Shown: positions 1 to 12,804 of the stretch, in pieces
Layout of the letters: every line of letters begins with the position of its first letter
Position numbering within the stretch: the stretch's first letter is position 1
Assembly: GCA_030268105.1 (NCBI GenBank)
Contig: BSDZ01000015.1
Span: 1,329,501 to 1,393,500 of the forward strand
DNA: 64,000 nucleotides
Source of the DNA: Volvox africanus
Lineage: Eukaryota > Chlorophyta > Chlorophyceae > Chlamydomonadales > Volvocaceae
Reading direction: 5' to 3'
Program-made: the position numbers and the translations under genes
Notes under the pieces: model-generated
What the model was told of the DNA's origin: nothing
Seen by the model: the letters and a program-made list of their open reading frames with translations, nothing else
The model's database searches: none

Positions 1-33
1 TCTTCCCTCTTTTACCTACAACAACAACAACAG

Positions 34-145
34 GCGCAGCGGCGCCAATGCCATCGCGACTGATGCGCCCTCCCGACTCATCGCCTTCCTGAGCGGCTCC
101 GGAGGTGGCGGGCCGCTGGCGAGCCTTGACGGCACCGCCAGCTGA
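34..145 (+). CDS. 3'-terminal exon of an upstream gene (partial)
   Basis: After a CAG acceptor at 31-33 the frame starting at base 35 stays open to a TGA at 143-145 and encodes about 36 Ala/Gly/Ser-rich residues ending PLASLDGTAS. The preceding poly-CAA/pyrimidine stretch looks like an intron end. The rest of the gene lies outside the window, so the product cannot be named. The exon call rests on the acceptor, the open frame and coding-like GC composition. A TGTAA motif at 1430-1434 is the first such motif downstream and would imply a very long 3' UTR. Confidence 0.45.
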
Positions 146-1558
146 CGGCAGCTAATAAGGTGTTCACCGAGGGTACGGTTTGTCGTTCCGGATTCACCGT
201 CGCTGCAACAGACCAACACCCGCTTCACCCAGCCCTACTTCTTATCGGGATCATTTCGAGATTCCAATCTCATGATTGCTCTCCTATGACAGGGGTGTTT
301 AGGCATGCGGATACGTGCAGCCATGGGGCCATGACCCATGGGAAACTGACAGGAATCCACGGGCGCATATCCGCTGTGTGGGTTTGGAAGGACAGCAGAT
401 CCGTACAGGGTACAGGGATCCACGGGAAAACGGTGGGATGGGTCGTGGGGACAACCTGTCTGTGTGTATATATGTGTTTGGGAGGGGGCTTCGGCGGTGG
501 AATGCTTCGCCGAATTACCGCTTTCCGGACTACTGGCTTACGCATGTGTCTCCGTACCTGCGGTAACGTGACTGGATCTTTGGGTGGGATGCCGACGGGC
601 AACTCGCAATAACGCACCTGTACTGCTTGGCGGGGTTTCTACGGCGTGATTTGAGACCTGTCGTGTGTGTGATCGCACACAACATGGGGTTGTCGGACAT
701 GACAGTTAAAAACACACGAGCCTTCATTCTTGGTTATCTTTGGGGCTAGTGGAGGGCCCAAGGAACGTGCGGTAGGGTGATGACTGATGTGCGTTCCGAA
801 TACGCCTCAGCTGGAGAATGCAGTAGAAATGCTCTGACGGCTGATGGGAAGTTTGAGTGACCTGAGTGCCCGTGTGGGTGACCAATATAATGCGGCAGTC
901 CGCCGCATTGATTCGATGGGGCAGAGCAAAGTCCACGTGCTGGGTTGTCGTGTCGCTGCCTTGATCAAAGCAGCAAGCTTAGCGAGTCCAGTGACCAGAT
1001 CCTTTACTAAGTTCGCTTAACTTGCGATGTTGCGAGTTATCCAGACTGTAGTATTTGTACCATTGCAGCCACCATACGTGACAAGTGATCTTCGCAAAGA
1101 GACCACAACAGAAATTCCCCTGATGAAGCTTTTACTAACTCCTTAGGGTTCAACGACTTGGCCGTTTCCGACAGCTTGGCTTAACAGCAAGTCTTTTCTT
1201 ACTGGTCTACATATCTCGCGCCGTGGCATTTAATAATAGGCCATATTGTAGGAGAAGTCCGTTGAAAAACTCAATTGCTTCTGCATCTTGTTAATTCACC
1301 ACGACAAGAGCAAGATTGCATGCTGTGCATGAAATGTACATGCGCTGCTGCAAAATACACGCAACACAAGTAGCAATACACGAATGCGCAGGAATCACGT
1401 CGATTTATATGTTGTCCAGTATTATTAAGTGTAATGTACGTTAGATGAATTTTCCGTCTGGGCATAGACGTTCGGAATTGACACTTACAAGCGCTCCATT
1501 AGATAATTTGATTATGCTACCAACTATGGCGTTTTAAAACACCGGAGCTGGAACAGGA
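146..1558. other. Intergenic / 3' UTR region, no gene seen
   Basis: About 1.4 kb without a coding stretch I can support. It probably holds the 3' UTR of the upstream gene and the promoter of MRE11. Several short overlapping open frames occur at 160-617 on both strands but show no family resemblance and no plausible splicing. Confidence 0.5.
1430..1434 (+). terminator. Possible TGTAA polyadenylation signal of the upstream gene
   Basis: TGTAA is the usual poly(A) signal in volvocine algae. This is the first copy on this strand after the stop at 145, but the distance of almost 1.3 kb makes the assignment weak. Confidence 0.25.
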
Positions 1559-4500
1559 ATGTCTGCCTTGGAGGCGGGCGAGTGAGTTCCCGCCTCATCG
1601 GCATTGCGGACCGAACAACTATTCCTCGAGTCATCTATATTTTTCCTCGCAGTCCAAATCACCTAAGGATTCTAATTTCCACGGACAATCATTTGGTACG
1701 TTCGCGTGTGGGCCGCGAGTTTCATATGCGGGACTCACTCTTAGCGCAGCCAACACCCAATCCTGGTCCCAAAAAGCCTTCCATAAGTAGCATGCTACAC
1801 AAGATTGTCTGTGCATGGGACCTCTGTCGTCAAGACTGTCATAAGTTGCACGTCATTGCTTTCGGGGAACCCATCCCCGTCCCTCCCTCCCACCCACCCT
1901 CCCTCCCACCCTCCCTCCCTCTCTCCCTCCCTCCCTCCGTCCTGCCTGCCTGCCTGCCTCCTTGACATCCCAGGGCGTCTGGGAGAAGGATGAGACCCGG
2001 CGGGATGACTCCTTCCGCGCATTTGAGGAGGTGCTGCAGCTGGCAGTGGAGAAGCGGGTGGATATGGTGCTGCTCGGCGGAGACCTGTTCCACGAAAATA
2101 AACCCAGTCGCAGCACTCTCGTCAAGGCGATTCAGCTGCTGTCAAAGTACTGTTTGAACGACAGACCCGTACGGTTTAGGATCCTGTCTGATCAGAGCGT
2201 CAACTTTGTGTCAGGGTAAGTTCTTTCAGCATGAAAATATATTCCAAACGACTCCAGATCGGTTTCAAAGTCCGAAAGAGTTCGCGTGGGAGAGATTCCT
2301 GGGGTACCTAGGTGAGGTGCTTTCGGGCATCCTCTTGCGACGTGCAGATGAGGGAATTCTGGGTAAATGTTTGAACAGGTGGTGCGTGGGACAGGTGTGG
2401 TTGGGGAGAGGAGGGTTGATTTGGGTGCACGTCGGGCCTATGCATATATATCCCTACTGCTGCATTTATGACGCCTGTTGACTCACCTCACCACGGCCTC
2501 GACCAGCTAAAGGTATGGTTAGGGTGCTTGATGCGGTTGGGGTCCCTCGGGCAAGGCCATGCGTTTGCAGGGTCAGAGAGTAACCGGTAGGAAAGGAGGC
2601 TGGTCTGATGAAGCTCAGAGCAGATGAAGAGCAGCCAAGCAGCCAAGGAAAAGAGCCACCTGCACGGGGCGCCCTCGGCACCATATTATGGTATGACGCC
2701 ATCATGAGAACCTGCCGCAGTCAGTCATGCCTTCCCCTCCTCCGCCGGAATGTGGGCTCATTTTCCATCCCTTCCCCACACTCAAACTCAAACTCAAACT
2801 CACACTCACATCTTCATCCCCTGTGTGCCTCTGTCTCTGCCTCTTTGAACCCCTAACCGCGCCGCCTCTCAGACGTGTCAATTTTGAGAACCCCAACCTC
2901 AACGTCGGCCTCCCGGTGTTCACTGTCCACGGCAACCACGACGACCCCTCGGGCCAGGACTCCCTCTCAGCAGTGGACATCCTGTCGCAGACCGGACTCG
3001 TTAACTACTTCGGAAAACATGTGAGACGGAAAGTTCAAACACCTAAAAAAGTCTAACCCGCCACCCCCCACCCCTAAATAATTACACATACACACACATA
3101 TATACGAACATACGCACACAGATACAGATACATACGGATAAATTGTTCAGGCTTTATGTATGTACGTATTGGGTTGTATTGGGTTGTTACATCTTTGTAC
3201 GGACGGCAAATTACGTTTCGATGAACCCTCATCAAACATTTACTCCTTGCATATCATTCGGATGTCCGCGGCTTTGCTTGGCGCTACGCTCCGGCGTCTG
3301 CATCCCCGAAGGGTGGAAGAGATTCCGATCCGGCCCCTGCGCGACTCTGCCCATCTGCTCCTCAACGGGTTAGGTTCCCCAACCTGGGGTCATATTTCGT
3401 ACAATGTAACAGTGCCTCTCGTGTTGTTCGAGGTTTCACTTATCCTTCTGTCTAACTCATTCACAAACTGGTTTCGCCCAAATCTGGTCGGCGGCAGCCG
3501 CTGGTAGGCAGCGGGGCGGCGCGGATCACTTTATCTCCTGTCCTTATTGAAAAGGTACGGATGGGAGAGACGGGACAACCACGGATGACGACGGTACGAC
3601 AACGACGGGAAGCTCTCGTGTGTTAGGCTGGCGCTTCGGATGCCCGAGCAGAGCGTCATAGACCCTCGGCCATTCCACTGGGCAGGCGCAGAGGACCCCT
3701 GTCGCCGCCTCTCACTTTTGCCATCTTACTATTTGTATCAGCTCTACGCCCCTTCCCACCTCCCACCTCCCCCATTTGGGTCTCTGATTCCCGGTCCTGA
3801 CACATGCGGCATATTCCCCTTCGTGTTTGGTGCTTCCGGGGAGTCCATTTTTCCCTGCCTTCCAATTCTTCCCGCCCTCTTCCCCATGACTACTTCCCCG
3901 CAACTCCCGCCTCACACACATACACACTCATGCACATTCACATGCACACAGGGCTCTACCCGGCTATGTCTGTACGGCCTGGGCAACATCCGGGACGAGC
4001 GACTTGGGCGTTCCTTCCAGACGCCCGGATGTGTCCAGTGGCAGCGCCCTGCCGCCAGCCCGGGCTACCCCACCGACTGCTGGATCAACATGTTTGTCCT
4101 GCACCAGAACCGAGTGCAGCACACCGCGTTTGCCAAGGCCTGCGTGCGGGAGGAGCACCTGCCGCCCTTCCTGGACTTGGCGGTGTGGGGACACGAACAC
4201 GAGTGCAGGTGTGGAGGGTTACGGCAGAGGGAGGAGTATCTGGCAGGAATCCGGGGGGCAGAGCGAATACAAGGGCTGAAGAGGAGAATGAAGATGGTTC
4301 TGTTTCTATTGTCGTTGCATTCTCCAACACCCGCCTCCTGAACCAACCTGGCTTTTCACACTTCACTTAATCACACTTTATTTGTAAACCACCATCATCA
4401 CCACCACCACCACCACCATCCGATCAAAAGCCCTATATCCTTCCCTCTGTTCTGCATCCAACATCCCGCACCATCAAGGCCTGACCCGGTTGCGATTCGG

Positions 4501-7500
4501 GGGGAGGGGGAGGGGCGGTACGTCGTACAGCCGGGCTCTACGGTGGCGACTGCGTTGTCAGAGGGTGAGATGGGATGGGGCTGTTCATTGGGCGTGTAAG
4601 AGGGGCAGGGGTGAAGGGCGGGGGTGAAGGGGCTTAGGCGCACTGGTAATGTGGGGGAGGGAGAGAATGAGGCGGACACAGTAAAGCATCAGATCCGATG
4701 CCAGGTTGAAAATCCATTAATAATGGACACATACGCTTAAAATTGGTCAAAATAAGTGAGGTAGGCACGCTGATATCATCTGGTGCCACATTTCGCAACT
4801 CCATCTCGCGTCCTGCCCGTGATCCCATCCTGACATATATCGCACTTCTTACGTCGTCCGTCTCTCTTGCTCTTCTGGGTAAGTGCTACTTATTATACCA
4901 ATGTAGATGCTGCTGCCTCAATGAAATCAAGGGCAAGCGGTATAATGTGGGGGGTCGTGACATCTTCATGGCATCTCCTGAACATCACCCTTTTACCGTC
5001 CACATCACGCTTGTCCTCTCCTGCCCCTCTCCCTCTGCCGATCCACACGTGCAGGTGAGTCTCGGCCCAAGCACTCCCTCCTGCTGGAGGTGAAGGGGAC
5101 CAACTTCCGCCTTCAGAAGTTCAGATTGCGGTCGGTGCGGCCGTTCGAGTTCGAGACGGTGGCGCTGCGTGACGTCAATCCCGCCCTGAAGCCGGAGGAC
5201 ACGGAGGCGGTCACCCACTTCCTAGCTACAAAGGTGGGGGACATGATGGGCGCCAGTGCAGGAGGGGGCACCCACGACGGCAACGGTAATGCACATGGTG
5301 GGGCACATGATAGGGCCGGTGCATTTCCAATGGTTGCAGCATGTCAGTGCTGGGGGAGGGGCACTGGCACTGTCGATGAGGCCGGGGATTGAATGCCGGC
5401 GCGCATGCGTGGGGCTCGTGCTAGGGTTAGCGTCGGCGAGAGTGTCGGTGCAGGTGCATGGGCCACTCCTGTTGCTGCGTTCAGTGCGGCACAGCTGCAG
5501 TACTCGCAGCGTCCCGGTGTATGTACGTACCGATGTTTCCCCACATCGATCTCCCTATACTCCCTTACCTTTGCTTCTCTCTTTTATTACACAACATTTA
5601 CAATCTGTTTCTCTCTCGCACGCCCTCACCCCCGTCCTCGTCCTTACCATCATGGCGCAATTCCAGATCCAAGAAATGATCACCCGGGCCGCCACCTCGG
5701 CGCTTCCGCTTCCCTCGGCCGCTGACGGCGGCGGCGCCAGTGACAGCCCTCTGCTTCCCCTCATCCGCCTGAGGGTGGACTATACAGGCTTTTCAACCGT
5801 CAACTCCCAACGGCTGGGCCAGCGGTTCGTTGGCAAGGTGGCCAACCCCCACGACATGCTGCAATGGAGCAAGGCGCCCACCAGGAAGTAGGCAGGAGAG
5901 GAGGGGAAGGCGAACATAACGAGACCTGGTACCGCTTTAGAGAAGCTGATCCAGAGTTGAAGTGGAGTGGACGGGATATGGCAGGGAAGATATATCCGTG
6001 TTGATCCTTCTGCGTTGTTTGGACCCCGATCAGCGGGCAAAGAACCCGCGCTGTGCATGTGACAGTATTGGGTTCGAGCTCGTCCTCCGCCGCCTCCTTT
6101 TTACCCCAGCGATTAGCCTTTCCCCGTCATGGAATGATGTCGCGGCGATGCCAAGGGGAATGGAACACACAGACCACACAGACAAGGGAAAGCCTCCCAT
6201 ATGCACCTCACTCACTCCTTCCCTCGACCCTCTCTCCTTCCATGTGTCCATCTGGTCTCCCTTTGCTCTTCGCGATTTCGTGTGCGCTCCCCTGCCATCC
6301 CCATTTTCTCGCGCTGCGTGGTTTCCCCGGTGCCGAGCAGGGTGAAGGTCGAGGGCGGGTCAGAAGCTCCGGGAACCCTTGGTGCCTACGACGATGAGGA
6401 GGGCGGCTACCTGCGGCCCGAGGCTCTGGACCAGAGCCGCATTGAGGACCTCATTCGGCAACACCTGGGGCCGAACGCACTGGAGGTAAGAGGAGGTGAG
6501 GGAGGGAGGCAGGAACGGAGGCAGGAGGGAGGCAGGGAGGGAGGGAGGGAGAAGCAACCTAGACCATGGAGAGCAGCAAAGCGGTCCGCGCATGGTTCGG
6601 GTTTGTTGGGGAGAGGCGGAGGAGGTGTGTGTGAGTGAGTGGATGGTTTTGGATTAGGCATACCGTTCCAGGGGGAAGAGCTCGGTAAGTAGGAAAGGAA
6701 CACAGTCCTAAGAATATGCTAATATGCCATATATATACCCTTCAGGGTTTTGGTTCAGCGTGCGCATCACCTTTTCAGGAGACATACAGCCTCGCCTCTC
6801 GTGTATATTTTGCTCCTTATATATTTGGACCCGTTCCTTGTCATCCTTGTCTGCTCACAGAGACTGAGCAGCCAAGCTTTCCTTCTCTCGTGCATCAAAT
6901 ACTTCCCCTCCGCTGTTTCCACCTAAACCCTTCTACAGCGGTTTGACTTTTGACCTCTATCGCTTACTCGTCTCTTACCCTCCACCACCACCAAGTTCAC
7001 ACATTCTTGATGTGCGCACACAGGTGCTCCCTGATGATGAGTTGGCGGTGGCTTTGCATAACTTTGTGGAGAAGGACGACAAGGTGAGGGAGACGTGTGT
7101 GTTAATGCGGTATGTTGTAGTGTGATATGGGCAACAAGCGTGAACTGGGGGGAGGGGGGAGGAGGGAAAAGACGTCTTCGTACAAGTGCTATCAAATGTG
7201 GTGACTGTGTGTGTATGTGGTGGCATGTGTGCTGTGTGCTGTAAGTGTGTCTTTTCAAATTGAATACAGAGCTTTACTTGACTTAATATGTTTAGACGGA
7301 AAGGAGGCTGATTGTTCGGAGGCTGGGGAGGAGATGAAAAATTTTTAAGTCGAGGCTAGTGGCTGTTAGGGAGGAAACAGTAAATAAGACCAATACCAAT
7401 ACCGACATCAACTCTGTTTTCCCACGCGTTTCTTTGTGCTTCATCAGTTACGTTTGTGTGTGTGTCGTCCCCTTCCCTTGCCACACATTTTACTCCTTTA

Positions 7501-10500
7501 GAAACGGCCAAAAGTATCTGGTTCACACACATTTGGCTGTTTTCCTGTGCAGCCAGCCAAAGCTTGGGCTTCGTACCTTTAACATCTCGTCAAAAATGGT
7601 TCCTCCGTTTTCCCCCATTCATCGCCATCCCACTCTTCCGCAACCCTGGCGTCTTGCCTGCCTTCTAGAACGCGTTGCATCAGTGCATTGAGGCGGCGCT
7701 GGAGGAAACAAGGAACGCGGCCGCCGCGGCAGCAGCCGGGGGGGGACCGGACGAGGGGAAATTGGCCACGGCCGCCGTGGCGGGCAACGAGGAGGACGAG
7801 CTCCTTGGTGCCGTCAGGGCTGGAGTGGAGCGGCGCAAGCAGCAACGCCAACAGCGCATTCAATCGCAAAGTAATTGCGGAAGGGGGAAGCCCCGTCCTG
7901 ATGCGGGAGGGAGGGCAATTCATCCGTCCTTGAGGCCAGTGCTTAACTGTATGAGTTGCCATTGTCCTCGATACATGCGCTGCTGCTTGCTACTGCTGTC
8001 ACTGCGACTGGCACTTGTCTATCCTCAATGCAGTTGTCCTCCCTTTTCCCTCCCTAAGGGGATGAAGACGGAGTGGACTTGTCAGCACTGGAGGCGGGAG
8101 TAACGCAGGGCGGTGGCGGTGGTACAGGGGCATACGGCGGCTATGTGGACGAGCATATGGCGAACGTCCGTCCACCACCGCCGACGGCAGCGGCGAAGTC
8201 GTTGCCGGGTCCTTCCCAGGCTGCGGTAGCAGCCACCACGGGGCGAGTCGTGTCCCCCCGAAAGACTGGGTCTGTGACAACTAGTGCGGCTAAGTTCTCA
8301 AAACCACATCGACATTCAATTTGCGTCTACCTGCTCTGCGTCTCTGCTTTGGCCCGTCTGTGCGCAGTACCGAGTACTGTACCAACCCCAATCTAACCTA
8401 GCACAGCACACCACAGGACAGCGTAATGCAGGCAATTCCCAGCCTACTCTCCTCCACACAACTGCTTGTCGTTCATACGCCCTTTCTCTGTCCGTTACTA
8501 CCCCCAGCAGTCGCGGTCGTGGTCGCGGAGGTCGCGGAGGTCGTCAACAGGGTCTGGCGGACAGCCTGGCCCGGGCGTCAACTCCTTCAGGTCGGGGCCG
8601 GGGGACCGCCGCCGCCACAGCAGCAGCAACAGGAGGAGGAGGGGGAGGGGGGCCTCTGGACGCGTTTCTCCAGACCGCCGCTACATCAGGAAGCCTGCCC
8701 GCACCGAATCCGACACCGACACAAGCAAAGGGGCGGGGAGCCAGGGCGACAACAACCGCAGCAGCGACCACCAGGTGTGAGGTCCTTCCCCACAGCCCCA
8801 CATGGGCCATAGAGGTTGAGGAAGGGCTGGCATACCGCCTCATTTAAGTAAGAGAGAGGGGGTAGAACAGGGAAAAAAGCACAATTCATAATCCCCAAAA
8901 GGGATGCATCTTCAAGGCGTGCGCCCAGCCAAACTTTATAATGGATAGAAACGGGCTGCTATGAATTCACCAGATTTCCTTACCTGCTACTCACGATGAA
9001 TCCACGCGCACGTTGTGCTGTGCGCGGCATGCGAACCTCACCAGCTCTTGTCGCTGTTCGGATGTGTATATATTCCATGTCGCACATCATCAATCATCGT
9101 CACTCCCTTACCAGGTCGGGAAGAGGCCGAGGCCGAGGCGGCCGCGCGGGAGCTCGAGGCGGCGTCGTTAGTCCCACCACCAGCACTGTCGATGACAGTG
9201 ATGTCGAGATGGCGGAGGATAACGACGACGACATCGAGGACATTGACGAAGACCACCGGCAACGGAAGCAACAACAGAAACGGCCGATGGCGGCACCGGG
9301 AGCCCGGAGAGGGGGAGCAGCTGCTGCTGTTGCTGCTGCTACTGCTACAACTCCAGGGAGGGCCCGGAGCACGCGGGCATCAGCGGGTGCAAGTCGCAAG
9401 AACTATAGGATAGTGGACTTGGATGACGAGGACGACGACGAGGAGGGTGCGTGTGCAGTTAGTTGTGTGTATGTGTCCTGGGAAAGTCCTTAATATGGCT
9501 GGGTGAGCAGTCTGATTTCGATGTGCAGCACATTTTGGCAAGATAGGAGATTGCGTTGGGGCCCCTGCCCTTTCTTGCCTTGCCCTGCCAGTGTCAATGT
9601 CTGTGTCCATGCAATCAGCATGCCAGGTAAAGCACCAGAGCAGATTATGTTTAAACGCCATTCGCCATTCGCCATGAAGGAGGAATCTTCATCATTCGCC
9701 GGCAAGAGGGATTCCCTGTGACCGCATCCGTTGCGTTCGCCGACCCTGCCCTCCTGCGGCATAGGCACCGATATATCGGAAGTTATTGAGGAAGAAGAGG
9801 TGGAGTCGGGGGACGAGGTGCTGGAGGATGAGGAGGACGACATGGCCCAGGGGCCCGGGCGGGGTTGGGGCCCCACCAAGGCAGCGCCCAAAAGGAGCGC
9901 TTCGGGAAGAGGCCGGGGACGTGGAACAATGGGTAGGTGTGCCGGGGGATGTGTGGGTGCGAGCGATTCCTCGGTGAAGAGCTGGGGGATAGGTTGGGGT
10001 GGTGGGGCGGTGGGTTAAAGGTCCCAATCAAATGAAGAATCAAATCACTTTGGCATGGGAACCCACCCTTATACCCAAATACCCTAATATCAGACCCGTC
10101 TAAGCAGAGGAGGTCTGCGACTCCTTTAACCTTATCGATTTTCATGTTTCCTTATCAAGTTGCGTCTACGCGACTTGGGGTTTAAATGGTACTTCGCTTT
10201 GCGGCCGCTAACTGCCGCAACCTGCCCATGGACGCATGGAGACAACAATAACCCGCCTACCCCATTGCCCACCCCCATCGCTGCTCATTGACCTCCGATG
10301 GCGTCCGTGCCAGCACCGCGCAACGCTGCCGCCGCCGGCCGTCCACAGTCCCGTGGGTCAGGTCGCGGCACCCGAGACGAAGCCATCACAATCACTAGTG
10401 ACGAGGAAGACGACGAGCCGGCACCCTCATTGGGACCTCCGGCAGCACGGGCACACGCTGCGGCAGGGGCTGCCTTTGTGGGCATTTCCACTGGGCCTCA

Positions 10501-10705
10501 TGATACCATCACGCAGGGAGGCAGTGGCGGCGGCGGCATCGCCACCGGGGCTGGCCCCACACCGTTGGGTACCGGGGCGACGGCGGCGTCCGGGGGCGGC
10601 AGAAAGCGTCCCGCCAGCTTCTTCACCAGCGGCGGAGGCGGAGTGGGGGCGACACCGGGTCGAGGGGCGGGGGTTGCTGGGCGCGGGTGGGGCCAGGCAC
10701 GATAG
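1559..10705 (+). CDS. MRE11: MRE11 double-strand break repair nuclease
   Basis: Mre11 is the Mn-dependent exo/endonuclease of the MRN complex (with Rad50 and Nbs1), acting in nuclear double-strand-break resection and checkpoint signalling. Exons: 1559-1581, 1653-1695, 1974-2215, 2873-3020, exon 5 around 3306-3368, 3952-4208, 4479-4564, 5055-5233, 5667-5887, 6341-6485, 7024-7083, 7669-7870, 8059-8293, 8508-8774, 9115-9446, 9765-9932, 10314-10705. Phosphoesterase motifs are present in order: [31 protein letters not shown] and GHEHEC. The Mre11 DNA-binding region follows ([33 protein letters not shown]). The last third is low-complexity with several RGRGRG patches, like the GAR motif of animal MRE11, alternating with Asp/Glu runs. 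Length is roughly 1020-1085 residues, longer than the usual 600-720. Exon 5 is the weak point: the conserved part is clear but its ends are not. Confidence 0.93.
1879..1961 (+). repeat. CCT/CCTG-rich polypyrimidine tract in MRE11 intron 2
   Basis: About 80 bases of CCCTCC, CCCACC and CCTG units directly before the exon 3 acceptor of MRE11. Simple sequence; it probably acts only as an extended polypyrimidine tract. Confidence 0.7.
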
Positions 10706-11500
10706 TGCCTCTGCGTCCATTGCGGGAGTTATTGGGATTTTGCTGTATGGTGGTGGTGGTGGTGGTGGTGGTTAGGGCGTGCTTTTATTCATAAATTTCT
10801 TTGGTTAGGATTGTTGATCATTCCAAGTTGATAATATGGGGGGGCGCAGGAGGATTCCAAACATTGCGTGTGGGAGAGGGTAAGGGAGGAAGCAATGATC
10901 GCAATCTGTGCGTTTAAGCATTGTTACTTAGGAAACGGGGGGGGTCCATTGGGGTTTGGCAACAGGAAAGGAGGAGGAAAAAGGCCGTATGGTTGCAGAT
11001 TGTTGCAACGTGCAGGTGGCATGTTACTACAAGGTGTTTTGACATTACGTCACCAGACAGTAAATGTGGGTTAAGATTTTCAGTGGAGGGGGTTGGGAAC
11101 GCAGCTTAGGTAAATAGTGAAATTAAGAGCGGAATAGGGCGCTCGAAATGCAGAGCCTTTTTGGTCGAAAATTTAGGTGAGCGTTCGTAATGCTTTCTTG
11201 GCTGTGCCGGAAAAGCCTTGCATGTTAACGGATCTATCCTGGTGAATACACCTCTGTTCTTCTGTTGCAGCCATTCGGCTGTGTAAATATTTTTGTCGTC
11301 GCGTGGGTTTAAGTTTCCTACAAAACGGAGGAAAGGGAGACGCCCATCCCACAGATGATAAGGGTATTGCTTGAAAAAGTACGGGTACGGCGGGCCCGTG
11401 GGTCACGGATCAGGCCAGGAAGCTTTGCGACTGCTTTTGCCATTATCACAACCTGTTGGGCTTGCTAAGATAGAATCGTATCTAAGCAAATGATGAGGAT
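10706..11500. other. MRE11 3' UTR and intergenic spacer
   Basis: Contains a TGG run just after the MRE11 stop (10747-10772), G-rich low-complexity sequence and the TGTAA motif at 11282. No further coding stretch is supported. Confidence 0.6.
11282..11286 (+). terminator. TGTAA polyadenylation signal of MRE11
   Basis: First TGTAA on the + strand after the MRE11 stop, 577 bases downstream, which is a normal 3' UTR length for volvocine genes. Cleavage is expected 10-20 bases later. Confidence 0.5.
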
Positions 11501-12804
11501 ATGACATCTGTGCTTGCTGTCCTAGCGTATCGCTATTTAGCCTGGGCTTCACCTATACGCTGCCCTTACCCGTCACAGAACGGGGCGCTCCCGAAGCAGA
11601 CGGCCTGTATAACATTTCCCATCCTGGTTTATAGCCACCGAGGTGGAAATTTGGAACGGAATGAAACTGAACAATTGTTCCTTGAGAACACTTTACCCGC
11701 TTTCCGGAACTCGGCAGCTATTGGGGCCGACTTGCTGGAGTTGGATGTCCAACTTACGCGCGACGGGTTAGCAGCTGTTTTTCATGATAGGGAGCTAGGC
11801 CGGCTTTGCGGACCTCCGTTCCGCGGCAAACGGATTTCGGATTACAAGTATGCTGACCTGCCAAGGCTGAATCCATTAAGGAGTGTAACAACCAGCATAG
11901 ATGTGCAAGATTCTGAATTTACGCGGATACCGTTGCTAGAGGAGGTTTTCAAGGCACATCCCGACATGCCGGTCCAAATTGACCTCAAGGCTCCTTCACA
12001 GCAGCTCGTTCATGTGGTTAGCGAGCTAGTTTCTCGATACCAGCGTGAAAAGCTCGTTCTCTGGGGCAGCTTCCTGCATAACAGCAACAACGGCCTGTAT
12101 GCTGCGAACCCGAATGTGCCGCTCTTCATGTCCGCAGCCCGAGCGCAGCTGCTGCTTGCTGCCTACTGCGCCGGTCGTTTCGACGATATCCATATTTACG
12201 AAAGTGCGATAATCATGCCTTGGCGCATTCCCCTCTCCTCCTGGCTTCATCGTAGCCTACTGTTACCCGGCTTCTTTCGTCTCCTTAACGGCAGGTTCGT
12301 ACACTAGCTGTACGATCGGATTGTAAAGCTCTGGGACATTGATTAAGTGATGACATGCCCCAAGGTTATCAATATGTTCCTCGTTACTGTTTCGCAAGGC
12401 CCGGAAACTGATGTCCTTGCTTCTATTTGACATTCTGTCTCACGAATGTTCCTTAACTACTACTCAAGATGTACCCGCTGGTGGCCCTGCTGGTGGCCCA
12501 CAGGGGTGTATCCGTAATCCTGTTCGGCAATATCAACGATGAGGCTGCGTTCAGGGATTGTACGGCAGCTGGAGCTAATGCGCTCTGCACTGATCACCCC
12601 TCACGCCTGCTTCGCTGGCTGGCCACTCAGGAGGTTCATGTTCATGCAGGCGGAGCCAGCCATGTGGGTGTTTCGGAGCTACATCTCACGGAGGAAAGCC
12701 AAGGCAGAGGAGATTGGGATGCTAGTCGTGGTCGTCGTTCTGGTAACGATAAGGTTAATGGCGACAGTGGTGAGGATCGGGGACAGAAACCTGTGGGGTC
12801 CTGA
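11501..12804 (+). CDS. Glycerophosphodiester phosphodiesterase (GDPD) family protein
   Basis: GDPD enzymes cleave glycerophosphodiesters to glycerol-3-phosphate and an alcohol; GDPD1/3-like members act as lysophospholipase D. Two exons, 11501-12298 and 12469-12804, join in phase 0 and give about 377 residues. The TIM-barrel signature is clear: SHRGG near residue 45, ENTLPAF, then LLELDVQLTRDG and VFHD, followed by PVQIDLK in the middle of the barrel. Exon 2 supplies the final strands (VILFGNINDEAAF, then GANALCTDHPSRLLRWL), matching the usual position of the TD(Y/H)P motif. The donor used (GTACAC) is non-consensus but is the only one preserving the frame. About 50 residues after the barrel are polar and unlike the family. 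A short hydrophobic start (residues 1-18) may be a membrane anchor or signal. The gene is convergent with APEH. Confidence 0.8.
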
